Positions 53,209 to 62,400 of a stretch of DNA of 64,000 bases are shown here, piece after piece; the first letter of the stretch is position 1; each line of letters begins with the position of its first letter. Under the pieces are notes generated by a model that ran no database searches, was not told the DNA's origin, and was given only the letters and a program-made list of their open reading frames with translations. The position numbers were made by a program, and so were the translations under genes. The stretch is from Thermohalobaculum sp963700775 (GTDB lineage Bacteria > Pseudomonadota > Alphaproteobacteria > Rhodobacterales > Rhodobacteraceae): NCBI GenBank assembly GCA_963700775.1, contig CAVOYU010000006.1, positions 186,001 to 250,000 of the forward strand, read 5' to 3'.

Positions 53209-53233
53209 AACGCCCGGCACCTGGCCGGGCGTT
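53209..53233. terminator. Hairpin terminator between tpiA and the HhH gene
   Basis: A perfect 10-base stem AACGCCCGGC / GCCGGGCGTT with a 5-base loop between two convergent genes. The minus-strand exit (GTTTTCGTTTC) is U-rich, so it serves the HhH gene best and probably also stops tpiA transcripts. Confidence 0.75.
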
Positions 53234-53255
53234 GAAGTCAGCGATGCGACGGTGG

Positions 53256-53834
53256 TCAGGCGGCCAGGGTCTTGGCCTGCCCCACCCAGTTGTCGCGAAA
53301 GCAGCGGCCCTTGATGGTCGTCAGCTTATCGTCGAGCGCCGTAAGCTCCTTGTCGGACAGCGCGGCGATCTGAGCGAAGTTCCGGATGCCGAGCGCATTG
53401 AGCTGCTTCTCCAGCCCGGCGCCGATCCCCTTGATCAGCTTCAGGTCGTCGGCTTTCGCCGGCGCCTTTGCGGTCACCTGCGGCACGGGTCTCGATTGCG
53501 TCATGGATTTCACGGCCACCAGCTTCGGCGCCGCCTGCCTGTTGCCTGCGCGTGCGGCGGGCGCCTTCTTGCCGATGGCTTCCTTCGCCTCGGAATGCCG
53601 CGCTTCCGCCTGGCCCGGCTTCCGTGCGGGTTTGCCGTTCGGCGTGGCGGCGGACGGCTTCTTCACCTTGCCGGCGATCGGTCCGGTCCAGGGCGAAAAG
53701 CTCCCCGCCAGATCCGCGAACCGCCACTCGACACCGAACATCGGCGCCGCCGGAAAGAAGCTCACCCAGAATTCGAAAGCGGCGGCAGCGGGCGCCGTCC
53801 AGCCTTCGACATATTCATTCGTCCTTGCAATCAT
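53256..53834 (-). CDS. Protein with C-terminal helix-hairpin-helix domain and a possible phasin-like start
   Basis: 192 residues. The first 60 are helical and aromatic (FEFWVSFFPAAPMFGVEW); residues about 60-130 are a Lys/Ala/Pro-rich linker. The last 60 form a helix-hairpin-helix domain, DDLKLIKGIGAGLEKQLNALGI followed by FRDNWVGQAKTLA. That same domain is known as a C-terminal extension of alphaproteobacterial complex I subunit E and of other small proteins. No function is assigned. The ATG at 53834 follows GAGGA at nine bases. It ends at the shared terminator. Confidence 0.65.
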   Translation of the reverse strand: MIARTNEYVEGWTAPAAAAFEFWVSFFPAAPMFGVEWRFADLAGSFSPWTGPIAGKVKKPSAATPNGKPARKPGQAEARHSEAKEAIGKKAPAARAGNRQAAPKLVAVKSMTQSRPVPQVTAKAPAKADDLKLIKGIGAGLEKQLNALGIRNFAQIAALSDKELTALDDKLTTIKGRCFRDNWVGQAKTLAA

Positions 53835-53969
53835 GCCTCGGTCCTCGCGATGCTGCATTTGCGAGATCTATAGACCCAAAGATTGTGCGGCGCAACATGT
53901 CGCTCTCGCGGACATACTGGTTTGACACCGCCAGCCGCACCGCTGAGAACGGCGCTGGAGGTGAAACGC

Positions 53970-54857
53970 GTGCCGACAGAACCGTCCCCGCCGACCGAGC
54001 GCTTCGCGCCAAGCCCCACCGGCGAGCTGCATCTTGGCCATGCGTATTCCGCGCTTCTCGGATATCGCGCGGCACAGGCGGCCGGTGGGCGGTTTCTGCT
54101 CCGGATGGAGGATCTCGATACCAGCCGGGTGCGCCCGCACTTCGTCGAAGGCATCTACGCGGACCTCGCCTGGCTCGGGATCAGCTGGGAGCTCCCGGTA
54201 CTTTTCCAGTCGACCCGGCTTGCGGCATATCGTCAGGCGATGGAGCGCCTCGGCGCCATGGGTGCGACCTATGCCTGCTCCTGCACCCGCCGCGACATTG
54301 CCGAGGCGATCGCCGCGCCGCAGGAAGGCGGCGCGCCGGACGGTCCGGATGGCCCGGTCTATCCCGGCACCTGCCGCGGCCGCGCCGTCCGCGGAATCGG
54401 TCAGGCCGCAATCCGGCTCGACATGGCCAGGGCGATCGAACTGCTCGGTGGACCTGCGGCAGTGTCGCAGCTCTCCTTCACGGAGAACGGCGACGGGTCG
54501 GATGGCGAGCTCGGCGACATTCGCCTGGATGCGACGGCATTGATCGAAAGGACAGGAGATGTGGTGCTGGCGCGGAAGGACGGCGTGCCCGCCTACCACC
54601 TTGCGGTGGTGGTCGACGACGCCTTCCAGGGCGTGACCTGCGTGACGCGGGGTTGTGACCTCCTTCCGGTGACGCCGATCCACCGGGTGCTGCAGGCGTT
54701 GCTGCGCCTGCCGGTCCCCGTCTACCGCCATCATTCGCTGATCCGGGATGCCGCAGGCGGACGCCTCGCCAAGCGCGATCACGCGCACGCACTCGCGAAA
54801 TTGCGTGAGGCCGGTTGCACCGCAGCCGAGGTAAGGCTCCGGCTCGGGTTCAGGTAA
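53970..54857 (+). CDS. gluQ: Glutamyl-Q tRNA(Asp) synthetase
   Basis: 295 residues, a GluRS catalytic core without the anticodon-binding domain. It has FAPSPTGELHLGHAYSA (HIGH-type motif), a zinc site made of CSC in YACSCTRR and of YPGTC, and GGRLAKRDHA (KMSKS-type). It attaches glutamate to queuosine in tRNA-Asp. The GTG at 53970 is taken as start because GGAGGTG precedes it. With tgt in the same window, two queuosine-related genes are near each other. Confidence 0.93.
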   Translation: MPTEPSPPTERFAPSPTGELHLGHAYSALLGYRAAQAAGGRFLLRMEDLDTSRVRPHFVEGIYADLAWLGISWELPVLFQSTRLAAYRQAMERLGAMGATYACSCTRRDIAEAIAAPQEGGAPDGPDGPVYPGTCRGRAVRGIGQAAIRLDMARAIELLGGPAAVSQLSFTENGDGSDGELGDIRLDATALIERTGDVVLARKDGVPAYHLAVVVDDAFQGVTCVTRGCDLLPVTPIHRVLQALLRLPVPVYRHHSLIRDAAGGRLAKRDHAHALAKLREAGCTAAEVRLRLGFR

Positions 54858-54862
54858 GGCGG

Positions 54863-57800
54863 TTAGTCGATATCGCGCTTCAGCTGCTCGAGGAAGCGCT
54901 CGTCCGGCGGGTTGGTTCGACCTGAAAAAAGCTTGCGCAGGATCCCTGGGGTCAGCAGCGAGAGCGGGTTGACCGTGAATTTCGGATCCTCCCTCGGGCC
55001 TTTGACGGCGAAGGTCATGGCGAGTATCCCCTCCCCCTGCCCTCCGGACAGAACCTTGCCAAGCACCGGGATGTTGTCGAGCACGCCGGTCAGGCCATAA
55101 GCCGGCGAAATCACTCCGGCAAGATCGACGTCGTCGGTGTTCTGGTCGACGGTTCCCTGGAGGGTGACCGCCAGAAGGTTTCCCTTGGCGGTGGCGTTGT
55201 CGAAAGTCAGGATCCCGTCACGGAAGCCAAACGGCACCTTGACCTTGCCAAATTGGAGCCCACCGGACTGAGCAGCGTCCGCTGCCCGGCTGACGCCGCC
55301 CTCATCGAGAATGGTCGAGAAGGTGGTGGCCTCGCGCACCGTCACATCGGTGATGCGCGCGATTCCGGAAAGTGCCAGCCCGTCGCCATGCGCGACCTGC
55401 GCGTTCAGATCCAGCCGGCCGCCTTGCGCCCCGGCGAACAGCCCGGTCGCACGAAGCAGTCCGCCCGCATCCGCCGAATTCAGAACGAGGTCACCCGGTT
55501 GGCCGGTTGCCTGGCGAAAATCGACGACAAAAGGCACCGATCCCCCGGCCTGACCGCCGAGATGGACCGCAAGCGTGCCGTCGGCGGCACGCGCGAAGGT
55601 TCCGGTGGCGGGTCGTGCGACGAGCTCCGGCCGCAGCACCATCTCTTCGACCCGGAACTCGATCTGCAATGGCTCGCGGGCATCGGCGGCATCAGTCTCC
55701 GAGCCGCCCTTCCCCGCCTCGGGAAGCGTATCGAGCAGAGCGAGATCCAGTCTCCGGCCGCCGATCTTCGCCGACTGGCCGCCGCCGGCACCGGTCGTGA
55801 GGCTGGCCGAGATGTCGGCGAAGTCCCGATACCGGATGCGATCGAATTTCGCCGTGTTGATCTTGCCCTCGGGATCAAGTTCCATCGTTCCCGAGGCGCC
55901 GAGTTCGTCGGTCTCGAGAGCGAATTTCGAGAGCTTGACCCCGCCGTCCAGGCTACCGGCAGCCTCGATCCGGCCGGCGGCGCCCTCGGATTTCTCCCAG
56001 CCCAAGCTGGCGATAGCGATCCGGGCCGGGCCCACATCGCCCGACAGCGTGAAATCAAACGCATCGCTGCCTTTCTGGGTCAGTTCCAGCTTCAGCGGCA
56101 ACCTGCCATCATTGAATCCATCGATTTCGATACCCAGCGAAGCCAGCAGGGCCGGCGTCACCCCGCCATCGATCCTGATATCCCGATGATCGCGCCCGCG
56201 TCCGTAATGCTCGGACCAGTCCAGCTCGATGCCGACACCGTCAGCGGTCAGTGGCCCTGAGAGCTGCATCGCCTCGGTTGTCGCGTGCAGCGAGACGTTC
56301 TTTCCCCGAATTTCGACCGGTCCGCTGCCCCGCAGCCGGAACGGCAGACGGAGATCGGTGAGGTCGGCGGCGGACGAGACCGCGACATCCGTCATCTTCA
56401 GGTTCTTCAGAAGTGGAAACGCGAGCCGGGTTGTCACGACCGCCGTACCGCCGACGGTCGCCGGATCGAGGCCGAGCTTGGTGGTGAATCCGAGCGGCGC
56501 CTCGTCGATCAGTGCCAGGACGCCGTCGCTTCGCCCGGACACCCTGAGGAAGATATCCGAGAGTGTCGGTTTGCCCTGGAAGTTCGATAGGTGAACCACG
56601 GAGCCGTCGATCCGTAGCGGCGCGCCGGCCAGCGGCTCGACATCCCCCGTATCGACCGCGAGATCGAAGGTATCCAGGGTCAGGCTGCCTCGCCCGTGCC
56701 CGTGCCGGATCGGCGTCATCTCACGCAGATAGCTGGACTCGATCTCCGAGAACGCGAAGTCGAGATTCAGCGCCGGCTCTCCGCCGCCGAAGCGCATCAG
56801 TGCGACGGCCTCGTCGATATCGCCGCCCCGGATGTTCTTCTGCACCCACTCCCGCGCGCCCTTCGCGGCAGCGAGTGGCCAGTGCTGCACGAGTTGTGCA
56901 GCGGTGAGATGCCGGCCGCTGGCCCGCAGCTCGGTGCGCCAGCCATCCGGCTCGACCCAAGCCCGGCCGCTTACATCGAACACCAGCGGCCCGTTGCGCA
57001 GGTTTGCCTCGGCCAATTCAATCCGCATCGGCTCCAGCGTGAGCCGGGCGACCACCTGCCCGCCATCGAAATGCAGGGGCTCAGCGAATACCTGCGGGAC
57101 TGTGATGTGCAGACGGTCGACTTCGAGCTGTGCCGCCATGCCTGTCAGAGTCCCTGCGGCATCGAAGCCCAGATCGACAAAACCGGACATCTGGGTCTCT
57201 GCGGCCTTTGAGGCAAGCGACAGCCGCGGCACCTGCATCCTTCTGAGCTCGGGCTGATAGGCAAACTCGAGCTCTGCCCTTTCGAATGGTCGGCCGGACG
57301 CTTCCCCCGCGAGCAGCCGCCCGGGGCCCGAGGCAATCCGGCCTTCCAGGTTTTCCACCACCCCGTCCGGATGGATGGTCAGCGTCATGCCGCCGTCGAT
57401 CGGCGCATCGAACAACCTCAGCCACTGCATCGCGTCGATCTGTTCGGCCAGGTGCTCGGGCCGCAGGTTGAGGAACCGGACCGCGACGTCGGCCGCCCCG
57501 CCGCGGCCGCGCTGGCGCACCGCGTCGACCGAGACCTGCGCACCCGCGACCGAGCCGTCCGAGAGCCCGATTGCGAGCCGGGCGGTCAATCCGGAATCGA
57601 GCCGCTGAACCGTCAGGTCGGCCTGCCTGGTGTGCCAGCGCCGCCCGGCGGTCTCGTTGATAAAGGTAAGGTCCGCGTCGATGATGCTGATCCGGCGCAG
57701 CCTAGACAGCTCCGGCAGGATCTCGGCATCCCCGGACAGGCCGTCGAGCAAACGGCTGATTGCCTCGGCCTGCGGCGTTCCGCCATTCACGAAGGAGGAG

Positions 57801-58315
57801 TTCGTCACCGCGGTTATATCGTCATCTTCGGCGACCGGGCCCAGCCCGACACGGAACCGGCCATCAGCCAGCCGCTCGAGCTTGGCTTCCGGCTGAATCA
57901 ACGTGATCCGGGTCGGGCGGATCTTTCCGGCAATCAGATCGGCGCTGTAGAAATTGGCAGCCAGCCGCGGGATCGCGAAAAGCGGTGTTCCCGACCGGTC
58001 GGCGATCGCCACGTCAACGAACTGGATGCCCGACGGATTCCCGGCGCCGCCCAGTGTGAGGATCACGTCGCCGACATCCACCTTGACCAGCTCGGCGTCC
58101 CTGTTGACGAGGCGTGTCGCGGCGCTGGCAACCCATGGCAGATGGATCGGACCCTGCGCCAGGCGCAGATACAGCAGCCCGGCGACGACGGCGGCGATCG
58201 TGACGGCGCCGAAGGTGATGCGGACGAAGTAGTGGATGACCGAGAACAGCACCTCTCCGGGCAGCGCCGCGAGCTGCGCCGCCCCGCCTTGTCGTGTTCG
58301 CTTTCTGAACGCCAT
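54863..58315 (-). CDS. Large AsmA/YhdP-like envelope protein
   Basis: 1150 residues. One N-terminal membrane span (about 25-47) anchors a long beta-rich periplasmic body with DUF3971 and AsmA-like C-terminal regions; the end has GVISPAYGLTGVLDNIPVLGKVLSGGQGEGILAMTFAVKG, a clear AsmA/TamB-family mark. Such proteins are thought to bridge the two membranes and move phospholipids. The ATG at 58315, after GAGGGCGG, is preferred; an upstream ATG at 58444 adds a Pro/Arg-rich stretch without likeness to the family. It is convergent with gluQ, five bases apart. Confidence 0.88.
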   Translation of the reverse strand: MAFRKRTRQGGAAQLAALPGEVLFSVIHYFVRITFGAVTIAAVVAGLLYLRLAQGPIHLPWVASAATRLVNRDAELVKVDVGDVILTLGGAGNPSGIQFVDVAIADRSGTPLFAIPRLAANFYSADLIAGKIRPTRITLIQPEAKLERLADGRFRVGLGPVAEDDDITAVTNSSFVNGGTPQAEAISRLLDGLSGDAEILPELSRLRRISIIDADLTFINETAGRRWHTRQADLTVQRLDSGLTARLAIGLSDGSVAGAQVSVDAVRQRGRGGAADVAVRFLNLRPEHLAEQIDAMQWLRLFDAPIDGGMTLTIHPDGVVENLEGRIASGPGRLLAGEASGRPFERAELEFAYQPELRRMQVPRLSLASKAAETQMSGFVDLGFDAAGTLTGMAAQLEVDRLHITVPQVFAEPLHFDGGQVVARLTLEPMRIELAEANLRNGPLVFDVSGRAWVEPDGWRTELRASGRHLTAAQLVQHWPLAAAKGAREWVQKNIRGGDIDEAVALMRFGGGEPALNLDFAFSEIESSYLREMTPIRHGHGRGSLTLDTFDLAVDTGDVEPLAGAPLRIDGSVVHLSNFQGKPTLSDIFLRVSGRSDGVLALIDEAPLGFTTKLGLDPATVGGTAVVTTRLAFPLLKNLKMTDVAVSSAADLTDLRLPFRLRGSGPVEIRGKNVSLHATTEAMQLSGPLTADGVGIELDWSEHYGRGRDHRDIRIDGGVTPALLASLGIEIDGFNDGRLPLKLELTQKGSDAFDFTLSGDVGPARIAIASLGWEKSEGAAGRIEAAGSLDGGVKLSKFALETDELGASGTMELDPEGKINTAKFDRIRYRDFADISASLTTGAGGGQSAKIGGRRLDLALLDTLPEAGKGGSETDAADAREPLQIEFRVEEMVLRPELVARPATGTFARAADGTLAVHLGGQAGGSVPFVVDFRQATGQPGDLVLNSADAGGLLRATGLFAGAQGGRLDLNAQVAHGDGLALSGIARITDVTVREATTFSTILDEGGVSRAADAAQSGGLQFGKVKVPFGFRDGILTFDNATAKGNLLAVTLQGTVDQNTDDVDLAGVISPAYGLTGVLDNIPVLGKVLSGGQGEGILAMTFAVKGPREDPKFTVNPLSLLTPGILRKLFSGRTNPPDERFLEQLKRDID

Positions 58316-58485
58316 CCGCCCTCGCTGCCCCGTCGTCGCCGGTCCGACGGGCACCGGCCCCGCTCCCGCCGCCCCATTCGGCGGGTCTGCTCTTGCGAGC
58401 GGGGCTCTTCGAAGTAGATTGGCCCACGCCCGGTTCCGTTTCAAGGCTGGCGGTCCCCCGCCCGCACAACAGGAGGTGATCGCCG

Positions 58486-58962
58486 ATGTCAGACGAGACC
58501 GACCCTGCGATCGGCGCCCCTGCGCCGACGTTCAAGCTTCCGGCCAATGGCGGCCGAACGGTGGCTCTGGATGACCTGCGCGGACGGATCGTGGTGCTTT
58601 ATTTCTATCCCAAGGACGATACTTCGGGCTGCACCCGCGAAGCGCTCGACTTCACCGCCGATGCGGCGGCGTTCACAGCCGCCGGCGCCGTGGTCATCGG
58701 GGTGTCGAAGGACCCGGTCGCCAAGCATGACCTCTTCGTCGCCAAGCATGGGCTGGACGTCACGCTGGTATCGGATGCCGGCAGCGACCTCTGCGAGCGC
58801 TACGGGACCTGGACCGAGAAATCCGTGTACGGCCGCAAATACATGGGCATCGATCGCTCGACCTTTCTGATCGACCGCGAGGGAGTGCTTCGAAAATGCT
58901 GGCGAAAGGTCAAAATACCGGGTCACGTCGCCGAAGTTCTGGCGGCAGTCCGGACAGTTTGA
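58486..58962 (+). CDS. bcp: Peroxiredoxin, Bcp type
   Basis: 158 residues. The peroxidatic Cys49 is in YPKDDTSGCTREA, with the usual upstream FYP and a later Arg. It reduces alkyl hydroperoxides with thioredoxin. AGGAGGTGAT precedes the ATG. The gene is divergent from the AsmA-like protein. Confidence 0.95.
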   Translation: MSDETDPAIGAPAPTFKLPANGGRTVALDDLRGRIVVLYFYPKDDTSGCTREALDFTADAAAFTAAGAVVIGVSKDPVAKHDLFVAKHGLDVTLVSDAGSDLCERYGTWTEKSVYGRKYMGIDRSTFLIDREGVLRKCWRKVKIPGHVAEVLAAVRTV

Positions 58963-59118
58963 ACTTGTGACACCTCGGTCACGATCCGTCTTGCGCAATC
59001 TCAGATAGTGCGAGCCAGGTTACTGATTCTGAACAATTGTCAACTAGAGCCTGAGTACTGGCCTATTTCTACACGCTGAAAAACTTGCGGCGAGATCACC
59101 CTGTCGCGGCGAAAGGCG

Positions 59119-59147
59119 TTGCGCGGCGCAACCGATTTCCGTATAGC
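59119..59147 (+). promoter_or_regulatory. Promoter of the M23-bactofilin operon
   Basis: TTGCGC (59119-59124) and TATAGC (59142-59147) are 17 bases apart, with the predicted start about 65 bases before the ATG at 59219. The rest of the 256-base gap 58963-59218 contains no gene or repeat I can support. Confidence 0.45.
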
Positions 59148-59218
59148 GTTGCCTAAAGGGCGCAGTTGAAAAAAATCATGCGAGCGCTGCGCCTTGGCAC
59201 CGAGCAAGAGGGACACTC

Positions 59219-60565
59219 ATGCCAGTCAAATCCTCGTGGTTGCTGAGCCGCGCCATCGATACGGCCCTTCCGCAACGCAGGATATATATCCGTACGGACA
59301 AGAAGACGCGCTATCTTTCCGTCGGATCGAAACCGCAGCTCGTCAGTGCGCTTGCCATTGCGGCCCTCCTCGGGTGGACCGGCTTTACCACGCATGCCTA
59401 TGTATCGCGCGCTCTGGACGGCCACTCCGAACAGACCCGGCTCGAAACCATGCGCGAAGCCTACGAGGCGCGTCTCGCGGCGTCCGACAACCGCCAGCGC
59501 AACATCGAGGAGCAGCTCCAGCAGGCCAACCTGCGCCGTGACGCCGTGACCGAGCGATTGAGCGACAAGCAGGCCAGGCTTGTCGAGACCGCCAACCGCC
59601 TGCAGGCCGCGGAAGCCGAGCTTGATGTGCTTCGGGGCGAGTTCGAGGGCCTGGTCAATGCCCGACGCGAGGACATGGCGCGGATCGCCGCGCTTGACTC
59701 CGAGCTCGCCGGAATGCGCGACTCACTTGCGCAGGCCCGGACCTCGGAGGCGAATATCGAGGACGCACTGGAAAACTTCACCGGCGCCATGGACCGAGTG
59801 ATCGCCGAGCGCGACCGCGCGAGCACTGACCTGTCGCGACTCGACGGCGAGGTGACCCGCCTTGGCGGAGAGCTGATTCAGTGGCAGGACCGGCAGGAGC
59901 GGTTGCTGGCGCAGCTCGAGGAGGCGGCGCGGATCAGCTTCGATGGTCTGGCGACGATCTTCGATCGCAGCAATCTGGATGTCGATCGGATCATGTCGCA
60001 GGCGCGGCGCGACTATACCGGCGAGGGCGGCCCGTTCGAGCCGCTGCCGGCCGGCTCGGACAGCGACAGCTCGACCGACACGGCCGCCGGCGATGTGCGG
60101 GTCGCGGCTCTGATGAAGGATCTCGAGGCGGTGAACCTGATGCGCTTTGCGGCCGAGCGTCTGCCGTTTGGCGAGCCCGTCTATGGCGGGCGGCGGACCA
60201 GCGGCTTTGGCGTCAGGGCGGATCCGAAGGGCCGCGGGAAGGCGATGCATGCGGGGCTCGACATCGCGGCGCCGCGCGGCACGGCGATCTACACGACCGC
60301 CGACGGGATCGTGACATTCGCCGGCCGCCAGCACGGCTATGGCATCATGGTGAAGATTAGGCATGCGTTCGGGTTTGAAACGGTTTATGCTCACTTGAGC
60401 CGCGCGCGCGTGAAGGTGGGGCAGCGCGTGAGCCGCGGAGATCGCATTGCGGATATGGGGAGCACGGGCCGGAGCACCGGCACCCATCTGCATTATGAGG
60501 TCAGGATCGATGACGAGCCCGTCAACCCAGTCAAGTTCATAGAGGCCGCCAGGGATGTTCTCTAA
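59219..60565 (+). CDS. M23-family peptidoglycan endopeptidase with coiled coil
   Basis: 448 residues. One membrane span (about 42-62), a long coiled coil (about 72-230), a low-complexity Asp/Ser region near 280, and a C-terminal LytM domain with the zinc ligands in KAMHAGLDIAAPRG and THLHYEVR. The catalytic set looks complete, so it should cut peptide cross-links in the periplasm. Its last 11 bases overlap the bactofilin gene. In other bacteria bactofilins recruit such peptidases to shape the cell, which fits this pairing. Confidence 0.92.
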   Translation: MPVKSSWLLSRAIDTALPQRRIYIRTDKKTRYLSVGSKPQLVSALAIAALLGWTGFTTHAYVSRALDGHSEQTRLETMREAYEARLAASDNRQRNIEEQLQQANLRRDAVTERLSDKQARLVETANRLQAAEAELDVLRGEFEGLVNARREDMARIAALDSELAGMRDSLAQARTSEANIEDALENFTGAMDRVIAERDRASTDLSRLDGEVTRLGGELIQWQDRQERLLAQLEEAARISFDGLATIFDRSNLDVDRIMSQARRDYTGEGGPFEPLPAGSDSDSSTDTAAGDVRVAALMKDLEAVNLMRFAAERLPFGEPVYGGRRTSGFGVRADPKGRGKAMHAGLDIAAPRGTAIYTTADGIVTFAGRQHGYGIMVKIRHAFGFETVYAHLSRARVKVGQRVSRGDRIADMGSTGRSTGTHLHYEVRIDDEPVNPVKFIEAARDVL

Positions 60566-61103
60566 ACCGAAGATCGCCGAATCCACTCCGGGCTCCGACA
60601 AGGACAAGCCCGCGGTGCCGGCAGCAAAACCCTCGAGCTCAGGAACCATGAACGAAAACAGCACCGCGCCGAGCGGCAGCTTTCAGGCAAAGCCGAAGCC
60701 GTCGCCTTCCCTCATCTCAAGCGACCTGACGATCAAGGGCAATGTCATCACCTCCGGTGACATCCAGATCGAAGGGACCGTCGAGGGCGATGTGCGCGCG
60801 CATCTGCTGACCGTCGGCGAAAGCGCGACGATCAAGGGTGAGATCGCCGCCGACGATGTCGTCGTGAACGGCCGGGTGGTCGGCCGCCTGCGCGGCATCA
60901 AGATCCGGCTGACCTCGACCGCGCGGGTCGAAGGGGACATCGTCCACAAGACCATCGCGATCGAGTTGGGTGCCCATTTCGAGGGCTCGGTGCAGCGCCA
61001 GGAGGATCCGCTGGGCGACGCGGGCGCCAGTCGGAACGCGGCCCGCAGCAAGACCCTGACCGGCTCGTCTCTGCCTCAGTCGGGCGAGACGGCCAGCGGG
61101 TAA
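60555..61103 (+). CDS. Bactofilin family cytoskeletal protein
   Basis: 182 residues. Disordered ends rich in Ser, Pro and Lys flank the bactofilin core (about 55-145): SDLTIKGNVITSGDIQIEGTVEGDV, then KGEIAADDVVVNGRVVGRLRG, a right-handed beta helix. Bactofilins polymerise without nucleotides at the inner membrane and position cell-wall enzymes. The start lies inside the end of the M23 peptidase gene. Confidence 0.93.
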   Translation: MFSKPKIAESTPGSDKDKPAVPAAKPSSSGTMNENSTAPSGSFQAKPKPSPSLISSDLTIKGNVITSGDIQIEGTVEGDVRAHLLTVGESATIKGEIAADDVVVNGRVVGRLRGIKIRLTSTARVEGDIVHKTIAIELGAHFEGSVQRQEDPLGDAGASRNAARSKTLTGSSLPQSGETASG

Positions 61104-61132
61104 AATTCTCCGCTCGAGATGCAGGAATTGGG

Positions 61133-61160
61133 AAACCCCGCGCGAGCCGCGCGGGGTTTT
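61133..61160 (+). terminator. Rho-independent terminator after the bactofilin gene
   Basis: A perfect 12-base stem (61133-61144 with 61148-61159, AAACCCCGCGCG) around the loop AGC, ending in a short U run. It lies between the bactofilin gene and convergent ctrA, and works in both directions by its A-rich left foot. Confidence 0.85.
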
Positions 61161-61198
61161 GCATTTCCGGCAGATATGCTTCCCAGCGCGGCCTCGGG

Positions 61199-61903
61199 TC
61201 AGGCCATCACGCTGACGCCCTGTTGCGCCGGCGGATCGCGGAGCACATAGCCGCGGCCCCAGACGGTCTCGATGTAGTTCGCGCCTTCGGTTGCCGAGGC
61301 GAGCTTCTTGCGCAGCTTGCAAATGAAGACGTCGATGATCTTGACCTCGGGTTCGTCCATCCCGCCATAGAGATGGTTCAGGAACATCTCCTTGGTCAGG
61401 GTCGAGCCCTTCCGGAGCGACAAGAGCTCGAGCATCTGGTATTCCTTGCCGGTCAGGTGCACCGGCTGGCCGTCGACCTCGACCGTCTTGGCGTCGAGAT
61501 TGACCGCAACCTTCCCGGTCCTGATCACCGACTGTGCGTGACCCTTCGATCGCCGGACGATCGCGTGGATGCGGGCGATCAGTTCGTCTCGATTGAACGG
61601 TTTGGTCAGATAGTCGTCGGCCCCGGCGCCGAAGCCCCGAACCTTGCTTTCCGCGCCGTCAAGCCCGGTCAGGATCAGGATCGGCGTATCGATCCGCGAC
61701 ATCCGCAGCTTGCGCAGCACGTCGTAGCCGTTGATGTCCGGCAGGCTGAGATCGAGGAGGATGAGGTCGTAGTCATAGAGCTTCGCAAGCTCGATACCCT
61801 CCTCGCCCGAGTCCGTGACGTAGGTGTTGAGATCGGCCTTCCTGAGGATCCGCTCGATGCTCTCGGCGGTGGAGAGATCGTCCTCGATCAGCAAAATACG
61901 CAT
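61199..61903 (-). CDS. ctrA: Cell-cycle response regulator CtrA
   Basis: 234 residues. The receiver domain has the acidic pair at 8-9, phospho-acceptor Asp51 in ILLDLSLPDING and Lys101 in YLTKPF; the OmpR-type DNA-binding domain has HLTGKEYQMLELLSLRKG and MDEPEVKIIDVFICKLRKKL, nearly invariant in CtrA. It controls replication, division and motility genes. The ATG at 61903 is the family start. sciP lies 94 bases upstream on the same strand, so both may be co-transcribed. Confidence 0.98.
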   Translation of the reverse strand: MRILLIEDDLSTAESIERILRKADLNTYVTDSGEEGIELAKLYDYDLILLDLSLPDINGYDVLRKLRMSRIDTPILILTGLDGAESKVRGFGAGADDYLTKPFNRDELIARIHAIVRRSKGHAQSVIRTGKVAVNLDAKTVEVDGQPVHLTGKEYQMLELLSLRKGSTLTKEMFLNHLYGGMDEPEVKIIDVFICKLRKKLASATEGANYIETVWGRGYVLRDPPAQQGVSVMA

Positions 61904-61976
61904 ATGGTCCCCGCACAGTCCCCGGAACTTGGCTCCCTCAAATGTTAATATCAAAGTGGTAAACGGAGTGTTACCG

Positions 61977-61981
61977 GACTC
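61977..61981. promoter_or_regulatory. GANTC (CcrM methylation) site upstream of ctrA
   Basis: GACTC about 75 bases before the ctrA ATG, in the gap to sciP. In Caulobacter the methylation state of a GANTC site tunes a ctrA promoter. A TTAAC half-site (minus strand, 61944-61948) lies between it and the gene, but no full TTAA-N7-TTAA CtrA box is seen. Confidence 0.35.
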
Positions 61982-61997
61982 GCGGTGTCGCGAAACC

Positions 61998-62276
61998 TCA
62001 TTCTGAAGTTTCGCGCCGCTCGTTGATCCTTGTGACACAAAGACCGCGGAGTCCGTACCGGGTCAGGCCCGCCTTCCAGTCATCGAGTTCTTCGGCGCTG
62101 AGGGAATAGCGGGCGCAGGCTTCTTCCTGGCTGATCAGGCCGCCTTCGACGGCTGCCACGACGCGCGCCTTGCGCCGCGGGACCCAACGCCGGACGCCCG
62201 GCGAAGGGAGATCGGCCCTGGTCAGTCTTTCTCCATCCGGGCCAATGACATGGGAACCACGTCTACCGTCTTCCAT
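61998..62276 (-). CDS. sciP: SciP, small CtrA inhibitory protein (DUF1153)
   Basis: 92 residues with the DUF1153 winged-helix core: VIGPDGERLTRADLPSP, RRWVPRRKARVVAAVEGGLIS, EEACARYSLSAEELDDW and GLRGLCVTRINERR. In Caulobacter SciP binds CtrA-bound promoters and blocks RNA polymerase recruitment late in the cycle. GGAGGATC before the ATG gives a strong ribosome site. It is divergent from mnmA (124-base gap) and directly upstream of ctrA. Confidence 0.95.
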   Translation of the reverse strand: MEDGRRGSHVIGPDGERLTRADLPSPGVRRWVPRRKARVVAAVEGGLISQEEACARYSLSAEELDDWKAGLTRYGLRGLCVTRINERRETSE

Positions 62277-62400
62277 GATCCTCCGTTCATCGTTCGCCTA
62301 TGGGTACGACCATATGCCTCTGGCATTAAAGAGGAATGAAGGCATCCCGCCACGCCCGTGCCCTTTCCTCCACGCCAAGAATCAGGGTAACAGGGCCGCC

